DNA of 12,151 nucleotides from Sinorhizobium sp. GTDB lineage: Bacteria; Pseudomonadota; Alphaproteobacteria; Rhizobiales; Rhizobiaceae. Both the position numbers and the translations under genes were made by a program. Position 1 is the stretch's first letter. Each line of letters starts with the position of its first letter. The notes under the pieces are model-generated. The model was not told where the DNA came from and did no database searches. It worked only from the letters and a program-made list of their open reading frames with translations. Below, one piece after another: positions 1 through 6,600 of the stretch. The stretch is from assembly GCA_031178305.1 (NCBI GenBank), contig JAPSJG010000057.1:1-12151 (forward strand), written 5' to 3'.

Positions 1-21
1 CACACTTTTCCTCATCCCGCG

Positions 22-453
22 CTAGCGGTCGATGCGCGTCGAGAGGATGATCGACGAAAGCGTCTTCTCGACGCCTTCGATTTCCCCTATGCGGTCGATC
101 AAATGATCCAGTTCGCTGATCGAACTCGCAGCGACAATGGCGATCAGATCGAAACTGCCGCTGACGGAGTGAAGGGTGCGGATTTCCCGTATCGCGGCAA
201 GCTCGGGCGTGACGCGACTGAGCGCACGCGGCGCTATGGTGATCAGCACATGCGCCTTCACCAAAGCCTTTTCGTAATTCTCCGAAAGACGCACGCCGTA
301 GCCCGCGATCACGCCGTCGCGCTCCAGACGTTCCAGACGCGCCTGCACGGTCGTGCGCGAGAGGCCGAGCCGGCGGGCAATGGTCGCCGTCGGCATACGG
401 GCGTTTTCGCTGAGCACGGCGAGAAGTTCACGATCCTTGTCGGTCACCTGCAT
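22..453 (-). CDS. Lrp/AsnC-family transcriptional regulator
   Basis: A 143-residue protein of the usual length for the Lrp/AsnC family. An N-terminal winged helix-turn-helix lies at about residues 5-55, with the recognition segment around LGLSRTTVQARLERLERDGV (29-48). A C-terminal ligand-binding and oligomerisation (RAM) domain follows at about 65-140, including the family's Gly/Asp motif VSGSFDLI (97-104). Such proteins act as dimers or octamers and usually sense an amino acid. The gene is divergent from a probable lysine-catabolic dehydrogenase, so it plausibly controls that gene and itself; this is inferred from position only. The start at 453 is forced: an in-frame TGA lies three codons upstream (460-462). 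The stop is TAG at 22-24. The first 32 bp of the gene (start codon included) are duplicated immediately upstream, so the region before the ATG is copied coding sequence rather than a normal leader. The effector is unknown. Confidence 0.93.
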   Translation of the reverse strand: MQVTDKDRELLAVLSENARMPTATIARRLGLSRTTVQARLERLERDGVIAGYGVRLSENYEKALVKAHVLITIAPRALSRVTPELAAIREIRTLHSVSGSFDLIAIVAASSISELDHLIDRIGEIEGVEKTLSSIILSTRIDR

Positions 454-485
454 AGAAGTTCACGATCCCTGTCGGTCACCTGCAT
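422..485. repeat. 32-bp tandem direct repeat over the regulator start codon
   Basis: Positions 422-453 and 454-485 are directly adjacent 32-bp copies that differ at one base (CCTTGTC in the first, CCCTGTC in the second, plus strand). The first copy is the 5' end of the Lrp-family gene including its ATG. The second places another ATG (483-485) 32 bp upstream. Since 32 is not a multiple of three, the two ATGs are in different frames. Confidence 0.97.
444..485 (-). other. Upstream ORF overlapping the regulator start
   Basis: Read on the minus strand, the upstream repeat copy opens with ATG at 485-483 and encodes MQVTDRDRELLCR before TGA at 446-444. This short ORF runs through the true start codon of the regulator (453-451) in another frame and stops 5 bases beyond that ATG, a geometry that allows termination-reinitiation coupling. 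A weak AGG (497-495) lies 9 nt before the upstream ATG, so the ancestral ribosome binding site probably now serves this ORF. Whether it is translated is not known. Confidence 0.5.
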
Positions 486-488
486 ATT

Positions 489-514
489 GTCGAACCTGTT
501 CGGCGAATTGCCGA
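489..514. promoter_or_regulatory. Overlapping palindromes, candidate Lrp-type operator
   Basis: Two overlapping inverted repeats lie in the divergent intergenic region. TCGGCGAATTGCCGA (500-514) has perfect 5-bp arms around an AT-rich centre. GTCGAAC-CT-GTTCGGC (489-504) pairs at 6 of 7 positions. Lrp/AsnC regulators often bind roughly 15-bp imperfect palindromes with an AT-rich centre, and the location between the regulator and its divergent neighbour suits autoregulation. The assignment is inference. I see no convincing -35/-10 pair for either gene. Confidence 0.35.
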
Positions 515-595
515 CATCCTGCCGTCGATTTACTCATTTCAGCGCTTCAAGGCAACGGTAGAAAGAGAGAGAATGAATCCGAAGAGCTCATGTTC

Positions 596-604
596 AAGGG
601 GAAG
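596..604 (+). promoter_or_regulatory. Ribosome binding site deciding the dehydrogenase start
   Basis: AAGGGGAAG precedes ATG 608 with the AAGGGG core 6 nt away, good Shine-Dalgarno geometry. The in-frame ATG at 590 has only GAAGAG with 3-nt spacing, so 608 is preferred. Confidence 0.7.
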
Positions 605-607
605 AAA

Positions 608-1711
608 ATGAAAGACATCGTAGTCATCGGCGCCGGAAAGATCGGATCGACGATCGCGCGCATGCTGGCCCATTCCGGCGATTATCGCGTCTGCGTCGTC
701 GACCGCAGCGCCGAGCAACTGCAGGAGGTCGAAAAGCATAATGCCATTTCCACAGCTGCCACCGACATTACCGACAGAAAGGCACTCGTCGATCTACTGA
801 GGGGCAAATTCGCCGTCTTGAGCGCAGCGCCATATCATCTGACGGTCACCATCGCCGAGGCTGCCGCCGAGGCTGGCATTCATTATCTCGACCTGACGGA
901 AGACGTCGAGTCGACCCGCCGTGTCAAGGCGATCGCCACGACGGCCAACACGGCCTTTATCCCGCAATGCGGACTTGCGCCCGGCTTCATCTCGATCGCC
1001 GCCCACGATCTCGCCAAGCGCTTCGATAAGCTCGAGAGCGTTCGCATGCGCGTCGGCGCCCTGCCGCAATATCCGTCAAACGCGCTCAACTATAATCTCA
1101 CCTGGAGCACCGACGGTGTCATCAACGAGTATATCGAGCCCTGCGAGGCGATTGTCGAGGGCACGCTGGTCGAAGTCCCGGCGATGGAGGCGCGCGAAGA
1201 GTTCTCGCTCGATGGCGTGACCTATGAGGCCTTCAATACGTCCGGCGGCCTCGGCACCCTTTGCGAGACGCTCAAGGGCAAAGTGCGGACGCTGAACTAT
1301 AAGACGATCCGCTATCCGGGTCACGCCGCCATCTTCAAGGCCCTCTTGAACGACCTTGGGCTGCGTCACCGCCGCGAGGTCCTGAAGGACATTCTCGAAA
1401 ACGCCCTGCCGACAACAACTCAGGACGTCGTGGTCATCTTCGTCACCGTGTCGGGCTTGCGCGACGGTCACCTCGTCCAAGAGACCTATGCCAACAAGGT
1501 CTATAGCGGCGGCGTCGCCGGGCGGATGCAGAGCGCCATCCAAATAACCACGGCCGGCAGCATCTGCGCCGTGCTCGATCTGCTGGCCGAGGGCAAGATC
1601 CCGACGAAGGGCTTCGTTCACCAGGAAGACATTTCCCTCGACACTTTCCTGACCAATCGCTTCGGCCGCTACTACGCCCAGAAGAACGGCACCGAGCAGG
1701 CCGCGAGCTGA
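608..1711 (+). CDS. Saccharopine dehydrogenase-family oxidoreductase, probable L-lysine 6-dehydrogenase
   Basis: A 367-residue NAD(P)-dependent oxidoreductase. The N-terminal Rossmann fold begins with VVIGAGKIG (GxGxxG, residues 8-13), and the second strand ends with Asp32 (VCVVDRS), which usually favours NAD. The segment PQCGLAPGF (119-127) and the C-terminal half match the saccharopine dehydrogenase / lysine 6-dehydrogenase superfamily. Its length is close to that of characterised L-lysine 6-dehydrogenases, an activity known from Agrobacterium, which oxidise the epsilon-amino group of lysine to aminoadipate semialdehyde. A divergent Lrp-type regulator supports an amino-acid catabolic role. 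The start at 608 agrees with the start of the Rossmann fold and a good ribosome binding site; the frame stays open back to 353, but that part overlaps the regulator gene and has no family similarity. The exact substrate is uncertain: saccharopine or a carboxynorspermidine-type substrate cannot be excluded. Confidence 0.88.
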   Translation: MKDIVVIGAGKIGSTIARMLAHSGDYRVCVVDRSAEQLQEVEKHNAISTAATDITDRKALVDLLRGKFAVLSAAPYHLTVTIAEAAAEAGIHYLDLTEDVESTRRVKAIATTANTAFIPQCGLAPGFISIAAHDLAKRFDKLESVRMRVGALPQYPSNALNYNLTWSTDGVINEYIEPCEAIVEGTLVEVPAMEAREEFSLDGVTYEAFNTSGGLGTLCETLKGKVRTLNYKTIRYPGHAAIFKALLNDLGLRHRREVLKDILENALPTTTQDVVVIFVTVSGLRDGHLVQETYANKVYSGGVAGRMQSAIQITTAGSICAVLDLLAEGKIPTKGFVHQEDISLDTFLTNRFGRYYAQKNGTEQAAS

Positions 1712-1770
1712 AGCGCTGTCCCTTGATCGATCGAATGATGCGCTTCCCGGCGCGTTCTCGGAACAGAAGG

Positions 1771-1803
1771 CGCAAATGCCCGGACATGGTCCGGGCATTT
1801 GCG
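1771..1803 (+). terminator. Perfect 15-bp hairpin, likely terminator of the dehydrogenase gene
   Basis: CGCAAATGCCCGGAC pairs perfectly with its complement at 1789-1803 around the 3-nt loop ATG, about 60 bp after the dehydrogenase stop codon. The only T-run (ATTT) lies inside the 3' arm and no T-tract follows, so it is a non-canonical intrinsic terminator or an mRNA 3'-end stabiliser. Being symmetrical, it could act on either strand. Confidence 0.6.
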
Positions 1804-1833
1804 TGCTCAGCGGTCTCTGCAGGAGCCATGCGT

Positions 1834-2004
1834 ACCCTCATCCGGCCTGCCGGCCACCTTCCTCCCCGCAAGCGGGGAGAAGGTGACTCGCGGCCACCCG
1901 CCCGTCCCTCTGCCAAGAAGAAGGCGTCGCGACCGTGCTCGTCCCCTCTCCCTGCGGGCGGTAACCGCGGGCGGGGAGAGGGCTGGAGTGAGGGGCATTC
2001 CCTC
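1834..2004. repeat. Rhizobial palindromic mosaic repeat (RIME-like)
   Basis: A chain of inverted repeats typical of intergenic mosaic elements in rhizobia. CCGGC-CT-GCCGG lies at 1842-1853. CTCCCCGC-AA-GCGGGGAG (1862-1879) is extended by CACCTT (1855-1860) and AAGGTG (1880-1885). The long-range arms CCCTCTCCC (1944-1952) and GGGAGAGGG (1974-1982) bracket a GC-rich loop. The outer arms CCCTCA (1835-1840) and TGAGGG (1989-1994) frame the unit, and GAGGG-GCATT-CCCTC closes it (1990-2004). The class name is from memory of RIME-type elements and no alignment was run. No ORF or transposase is associated. Confidence 0.7.
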
Positions 2005-2035
2005 CGGCGACAGAAGCAGTTTCTTCGACCCCACG

Positions 2036-2058
2036 AAAAACCCCGCTCGAGGCGGGGT
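2036..2058 (-). terminator. Rho-independent terminator of the ATP synthase operon
   Basis: On the minus strand ACCCCGC-CTCGA-GCGGGGT forms a perfect 7-bp GC-rich stem with a 5-nt loop, followed by a T-run (five bases including the last stem base). It lies about 40 bp after the atpC stop codon, so it ends the atpHAGDC transcript. Confidence 0.88.
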
Positions 2059-2099
2059 CTGAAGTTCTATTCTTCGGTTCCCTTATCGGGATGTCCCTT

Positions 2100-2504
2100 T
2101 CAGGCCGGGATGACGACCTCCCCGAGCTTCGTCAATTCGGCGATGAACTGTTCGAGGCGAGTCTTCTTCTCGTCGCCGGCGCCCTCAAGCTCGGCCCGAA
2201 CCGCGGCGATACGGTTCTCGAGTACCGTGCTGTCGAGTTCGTCGACGTGGACGGCCGATTCGGCGAGCAGTGTGCAGCCCGCCGGCAGGATATCGGCGAA
2301 TCCGCCAAATACCGCGAAGCGCTCGCTCTTGCCGTCGGCCATCTTGACCGTGACCACACCCGGCTTGACAGTCGTCATGGTCGGTGCGTGATTGGCCATT
2401 ACGGTCATTTCACCCTCGGTAGCCGGGATGACGACTTCGGTCACCTGCGCAGAAAGCAGCAGGCGCTCCGGGGAAACAAGTTCGAAATTGAAACTGTCGG
2501 CCAT
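2100..2504 (-). CDS. atpC: F1F0 ATP synthase epsilon subunit
   Basis: A 134-residue protein and the last gene of the F1 operon. Epsilon sits on the central rotor stalk with gamma, links to the c-ring and modulates ATP hydrolysis. The N-terminal beta-sandwich (about residues 1-85) starts with FNFELVSPERLLLS, and ATEGEMTVMANHAP (28-41) is the conserved family signature. The remainder forms the two-helix C-terminal domain, here short (about 86-134). Two in-frame ATGs are possible, at 2510 and 2504. I prefer 2504 because GGAAG (2514-2518) lies 9 nt before it but only 3 nt before 2510, and because alphaproteobacterial AtpC proteins begin MAD. A 118-bp gap with a strong hairpin separates it from atpD, unlike the tight spacing elsewhere in the operon, so its expression relative to atpD may be tuned post-transcriptionally. 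Confidence 0.95.
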   Translation of the reverse strand: MADSFNFELVSPERLLLSAQVTEVVIPATEGEMTVMANHAPTMTTVKPGVVTVKMADGKSERFAVFGGFADILPAGCTLLAESAVHVDELDSTVLENRIAAVRAELEGAGDEKKTRLEQFIAELTKLGEVVIPA

Positions 2505-2585
2505 GACCATTCACTTCCGGTAAGCGCACCGCAAAGCGGCGGCTGTGCATGTTCTAGAACCGCTGACACGGCGGCAGAATGGAAG

Positions 2586-2611
2586 CCGCGGCGCGAGTGC
2601 TCGCGCCGCGG
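2586..2611 (-). other. Perfect 12-bp hairpin between atpD and atpC
   Basis: CCGCGGCGCGAG and CTCGCGCCGCGG pair perfectly around a 2-bp centre, starting 11 bp after the atpD stop. No T-tract follows on the minus strand, so a full terminator is unlikely. It is more consistent with an mRNA stability or processing element, or partial attenuation, inside the operon. Confidence 0.75.
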
Positions 2612-2622
2612 TTCACGCTGGA

Positions 2623-4137
2623 TTAGGCGGCTTCGGCAGCCAGTTTCTTGGCCTTCTCGACGGCTTCGTCGATGGAGCCGACCATGTAGAAGGCAGCTTC
2701 CGGCAGGTGGTCGTACTCGCCGTTGACGAGACCCTTGAAGCCCTTGATCGTGTCTTCGAGGGCCACTAGCTTGCCCGGCGAGCCGGTGAAGACTTCGGCG
2801 ACGAAGAAAGGTTGCGACAGGAAGCGCTCGATCTTGCGGGCGCGGGCAACCGCCAGCTTGTCTTCTTCCGAGAGTTCGTCCATGCCGAGGATGGCGATGA
2901 TGTCCTGGAGCGCCTTGTAGCGCTGCAGGGTCGACTGCACCTTGCGCGATACTTCGTAGTGCTCTTCGCCGACGATCATCGGGTCGAGCATGCGCGAGGT
3001 CGAGTCGAGCGGGTCCACGGCCGGGTAGATACCCTTTTCGGCGATCGAGCGCGACAGAACGGTCGTCGCGTCGAGGTGGGCGAACGAGGTTGCCGGAGCC
3101 GGGTCGGTCAAGTCGTCGGCCGGAACGTAGATCGCCTGAACCGAGGTGATCGAGCCCTTGGTGGTCGTGGTGATGCGCTCCTGCATGGCGCCCATGTCGG
3201 TCGCGAGCGTCGGCTGATAACCCACGGCCGAAGGGATGCGGCCGAGCAGAGCCGACACTTCCGAACCCGCCTGGGTGAAGCGGAAGATGTTGTCGACGAA
3301 GAAGAGAACGTCCTGGCCTTCATCACGGAAGTGCTCGGCGACCGTCAGGCCGGTGAGCGCAACGCGGGCACGTGCGCCCGGCGGTTCGTTCATCTGACCG
3401 TAAACGAGCGCAGCCTTGGAACCTTCGCCGCCGCCGTGCTTGTTCACGCCCGATTCGATCATTTCGTGATAAAGGTCGTTGCCCTCACGGGTGCGCTCGC
3501 CCACGCCCGCGAACACCGAGTAACCGCCATGCGCCTTGGCGACGTTGTTGATCAGTTCCATGATCAGAACGGTCTTGCCGACGCCTGCACCGCCGAAGAG
3601 GCCGATCTTGCCGCCCTTTGCGTAAGGGGCAAGCAGGTCGACGACCTTGATGCCGGTGACGAGGATCTGCGCTTCCGTCGACTGGTCGACATAGGCCGGC
3701 GCGTCCTGGTGGATCGCGCGACGGGAAGCCGTGACCACCGGTCCGGCTTCGTCAACCGGCTCACCGATGACGTTCATGATTCGGCCAAGCGTCTCCTTGC
3801 CGACTGGAACCGCGATCGGGCCGCCCGCATCGGTGACCGACTGGCCACGGACGAGACCTTCGGTTGAGTCCATGGCGATCGTGCGGACGGTATTTTCGCC
3901 GAGGTGCTGCGCGACCTCGAGAACGAGGCGGTTGCCCTTGTTGTCCGTTTCCAGCGCGTTCAGGATCTTCGGAAGGTAGCCCTCTTCGAAGGCGACGTCG
4001 ACGACGGCGCCAATGACCTGCGTGACGCGGCCGACAGCACCCGTAGCCACAGCGGCTGTCTTGACGGAAGCTGCCTTCTTCGGAGCAGCAGGCTTCTTCG
4101 CCGCTGCGGTTTCTTTCGGGGTAGCTGCCTTAGCCAT
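2623..4137 (-). CDS. atpD: F1F0 ATP synthase catalytic beta subunit
   Basis: A 504-residue catalytic subunit that makes ATP from ADP and phosphate in the alpha3-beta3 ring. Visible motifs are the P-loop GGAGVGKT (182-189), GERTREG with the catalytic glutamate at about 214, and Walker B LFFVDNIFRF (278-287, Asp282), followed by SALLGRIPSAVGYQPTLATD. The C-terminal DELSEEDKLAV region is also conserved. It is longer than the E. coli protein by an N-terminal extension of about 32 residues rich in Ala, Lys and Pro before the conserved GRVTQVIGAVVDV; similar extensions are, from memory, usual in rhizobia. The start at 4137 has GAGGG about 8 nt upstream. The gene follows atpG by 24 bp. Confidence 0.99.
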   Translation of the reverse strand: MAKAATPKETAAAKKPAAPKKAASVKTAAVATGAVGRVTQVIGAVVDVAFEEGYLPKILNALETDNKGNRLVLEVAQHLGENTVRTIAMDSTEGLVRGQSVTDAGGPIAVPVGKETLGRIMNVIGEPVDEAGPVVTASRRAIHQDAPAYVDQSTEAQILVTGIKVVDLLAPYAKGGKIGLFGGAGVGKTVLIMELINNVAKAHGGYSVFAGVGERTREGNDLYHEMIESGVNKHGGGEGSKAALVYGQMNEPPGARARVALTGLTVAEHFRDEGQDVLFFVDNIFRFTQAGSEVSALLGRIPSAVGYQPTLATDMGAMQERITTTTKGSITSVQAIYVPADDLTDPAPATSFAHLDATTVLSRSIAEKGIYPAVDPLDSTSRMLDPMIVGEEHYEVSRKVQSTLQRYKALQDIIAILGMDELSEEDKLAVARARKIERFLSQPFFVAEVFTGSPGKLVALEDTIKGFKGLVNGEYDHLPEAAFYMVGSIDEAVEKAKKLAAEAA

Positions 4138-4161
4138 AATTCTTACCCTCTTCTCGTAACC

Positions 4162-5043
4162 TTAGAGCGCTTCCGCGCCAGAGATAATTTCAATGAGTTC
4201 CTTGGTGATCTGCGCCTGCCGCTGACGGTTGTAGTTGAGCGTCAGCTTGTTGATCATCTCGCCGGCATTGCGCGTCGCATTGTCCATGGCGCTCATCTTG
4301 GCACCCATTTCGCCGGCGACGTTCTCGAGCAGCGCCCGGAATATCTGCACGGAAATGTTGCGCGGAATGAGGTCCGTGAGGATGGCGGCAGCGTCCGGCT
4401 CGTATTCGTAGATCGCCGACGCACTGTCGCGCTCGGCAGCGACCGGTCCGGCCGATGCTGGGATGAGCTGCTGCGAAGTCGGTACCTGCGAAATGACGGA
4501 CTTGAACTCGGAGTAGAACAAGGTGCAGACGTCGAACTCGCCCCTTTCGAAGAGTTCGATCACCTTGTGACCGATCCGGTCTGCGTTCTCGAAGCCGATC
4601 TTCCTGACTTCACGCAGGTCGACGCGGTCGATGATCAGCGACGCGAACTCCCGCCGCAGGATATCGAAGCCCTTCTTGCCGACGCAGATGATCTTGACCG
4701 TCTTGCCCTGGGCCAGGAGCTTGCGCACATGGTCGCGGGCGAAGCGGGCGATCTGCGAGTTGAAGCCGCCGCAGAGACCGCGTTCGGCCGTGCAGACGAT
4801 CAGGAGGTGCGTGTCGTCCCTGCCGGTTCCGGTCATCAGCCGCGGCGCGGCGTCGTCCGCGCCAACCGCCTGGGCGATATTGTCGAGAACGGCAGCCATG
4901 CGCTGCGAATATGGCCGAGCGGCCTCGGCCGCCTCCTGAGCGCGCCGAAGCTTCGCCGCGGCGACCATTTTCATCGCCTTGGTGATCTTCTGCGTCGCCT
5001 TGACGGAGGCGATCCGGTTCTTCAGATCCTTAAGTGAAGGCAT
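4162..5043 (-). CDS. atpG: F1F0 ATP synthase gamma subunit
   Basis: A 293-residue protein forming the rotating coiled-coil shaft of F1. The N-terminal helix MPSLKDLKNRIASVKATQKI with TKAMKMVAAAKLRRAQ after it, and the C-terminal helix region (MDNATRNAGEMI, then NRQRQAQITKELIEIISGAEAL in two parts around residues 272-293), are the two conserved helices that pair in the shaft. The central Rossmann-like domain includes TAERGLCGGFNSQIAR (about 91-106). The length is close to E. coli AtpG (287 residues). The gene lies 27 bp after atpA and 24 bp before atpD, within one transcription unit. AGGACGG lies upstream of the ATG as the ribosome binding site. Nothing odd was seen. Confidence 0.98.
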   Translation of the reverse strand: MPSLKDLKNRIASVKATQKITKAMKMVAAAKLRRAQEAAEAARPYSQRMAAVLDNIAQAVGADDAAPRLMTGTGRDDTHLLIVCTAERGLCGGFNSQIARFARDHVRKLLAQGKTVKIICVGKKGFDILRREFASLIIDRVDLREVRKIGFENADRIGHKVIELFERGEFDVCTLFYSEFKSVISQVPTSQQLIPASAGPVAAERDSASAIYEYEPDAAAILTDLIPRNISVQIFRALLENVAGEMGAKMSAMDNATRNAGEMINKLTLNYNRQRQAQITKELIEIISGAEAL

Positions 5044-5070
5044 CCGTTGTCCGTCCTAGTTGAGGTCCGC

Positions 5071-6600
5071 TCAGGCGAAAGACTTGGCGAAGCTGTCGAT
5101 TGAAGCCTTCAGCTTGGCCTTGGTATCGTCCGAGATCGCCTTTTCCGTGCGGATCGTATCCAGAACGGCCTTGCCTTCCGAACGCAGGTAGGAGAGCAGG
5201 CCCTGCTCGAACTTGCTGACCTCATTGACCGGCAGCTTGTCGAGGTAGCCATTGACCCCGGCGAAGATAACCGCGACCTGCTCTTCCGTCTTCAGCGGCG
5301 AGAACTGCGGCTGCTTCAGGAGTTCGGTCAGGCGGGCGCCGCGGTTCAGGAGGCGCTGCGTCGCGGCATCTAGGTCCGAGCCGAACTGGGCGAAGGCCGC
5401 CATTTCGCGGTACTGGGCGAGTTCGCCCTTGATCGAGCCTGCGACCTGCTTCATCGCCTTGATCTGCGCTGAGGAGCCGACGCGGGAAACCGAGAGGCCG
5501 ACGTTAACGGCCGGACGGATGCCCTGGTAGAACAGGTCGGTTTCTAGGAAGATCTGACCGTCGGTGATCGAGATCACGTTGGTCGGGATGAAGGCGGACA
5601 CGTCGTTGCCCTGCGTTTCGATGACCGGCAGAGCCGTCAGCGAGCCGGCGCCCTTCTCATCGGAGAGCTTTGCAGCGCGCTCCAGGAGGCGCGAGTGCAG
5701 GTAGAAGACGTCGCCCGGGTAAGCTTCGCGGCCCGGTGGGCGGCGCAAGAGCAGCGACATCTGGCGATAGGCGACGGCCTGCTTCGAAAGGTCGTCATAG
5801 CCGATCAGCGCATGCTTGCCGTTGTCGCGGAAATATTCGCCCATGGCGCAGCCGGCGAACGGAGCCAGATACTGCATCGGCGCCGGATCGGAAGCCGTGG
5901 CCGCGACGATGATCGAGTACTGAAGAGCGCCGCGCTCTTCAAGAACCTTCACGAACTGCGCAACGGTCGAGCGCTTCTGACCGATGGCGACATAGACGCA
6001 ATAGAGCTTGTCCTGTTCCGGGCCGTTATCGTGGATCGGCTTCTGGTTCAGGAACGTGTCGAGGATGATCGCGGTCTTACCGGTCTGGCGGTCGCCGATG
6101 ACGAGCTCGCGCTGGCCGCGGCCGACCGGAATCAGGGCGTCGATGGCCTTGAGGCCCGTCGACATCGGCTCATGAACCGACTTGCGCGGAATGATGCCGG
6201 GCGCCTTGACGTCGACGCGGGCGCGCTGCTTGGCGTTGATCGGGCCCTTGCCGTCGATCGGGTTGCCAAGCGCGTCGACGACGCGACCGAGCAGTTCCGG
6301 ACCGACGGGAACGTCCACGATGGCGCCGGTCCGCTTGACGGTGTCGCCTTCCTTGATGTCACGGTCGGAACCGAAGATAACCACACCGACATTGTCGGAT
6401 TCGAGGTTCAGCGCCATGCCGCGAATTCCGCCGAGGAATTCGACCATCTCGCCTGCCTGGACATTGTCGAGGCCGTAGACGCGGGCGATACCGTCACCGA
6501 CGGAAAGCACCTGGCCGACTTCGGAAACTTCTGCTTCCTGGCCGAAATTTTTGATCTGATCTTTGAGAATTGCGGAAATTTCCGCGGCGCGGATATCCAT
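5071..6600 (-). CDS. atpA: F1F0 ATP synthase alpha subunit
   Basis: A 509-residue alpha subunit, the regulatory nucleotide-binding partner of beta in the F1 hexamer. It has the usual N-terminal helix and beta-barrel. The P-loop GDRQTGKT is at 169-176. The motif VSRVGSSAQ (371-379) carries Arg373, the arginine finger that reaches into the beta catalytic site. Length and motif positions match the family closely. The start codon overlaps the atpH stop codon by one base (TGATG, 6598-6602), which indicates translational coupling. AAAGAGGT, inside the end of atpH, gives a ribosome binding site. Confidence 0.99.
   Translation of the reverse strand: MDIRAAEISAILKDQIKNFGQEAEVSEVGQVLSVGDGIARVYGLDNVQAGEMVEFLGGIRGMALNLESDNVGVVIFGSDRDIKEGDTVKRTGAIVDVPVGPELLGRVVDALGNPIDGKGPINAKQRARVDVKAPGIIPRKSVHEPMSTGLKAIDALIPVGRGQRELVIGDRQTGKTAIILDTFLNQKPIHDNGPEQDKLYCVYVAIGQKRSTVAQFVKVLEERGALQYSIIVAATASDPAPMQYLAPFAGCAMGEYFRDNGKHALIGYDDLSKQAVAYRQMSLLLRRPPGREAYPGDVFYLHSRLLERAAKLSDEKGAGSLTALPVIETQGNDVSAFIPTNVISITDGQIFLETDLFYQGIRPAVNVGLSVSRVGSSAQIKAMKQVAGSIKGELAQYREMAAFAQFGSDLDAATQRLLNRGARLTELLKQPQFSPLKTEEQVAVIFAGVNGYLDKLPVNEVSKFEQGLLSYLRSEGKAVLDTIRTEKAISDDTKAKLKASIDSFAKSFA

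Larger units (their letters stand above)
1712..2099. other. Gene-free region between convergent transcription units
   Basis: These 388 bp separate the end of the dehydrogenase gene from the end of atpC. They hold a perfect hairpin (1771-1803), a mosaic palindromic repeat (about 1834-2004) and the ATP synthase terminator (2036-2058). Open frames here are GC-driven and lack ribosome binding sites or recognisable domains, so I see no gene. Confidence 0.8.

Noticed and set aside
353..607. N-terminal extension of the dehydrogenase reading frame back to ATG 353
   Set aside because: It would overlap the regulator gene and run through the tandem repeat, has no family similarity, and ATG 608 has a good ribosome binding site directly before the Rossmann fold.
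1799..2391. Open frames across the mosaic repeat on both strands
   Set aside because: They are products of GC-rich palindromic sequence without ribosome binding sites or domains.
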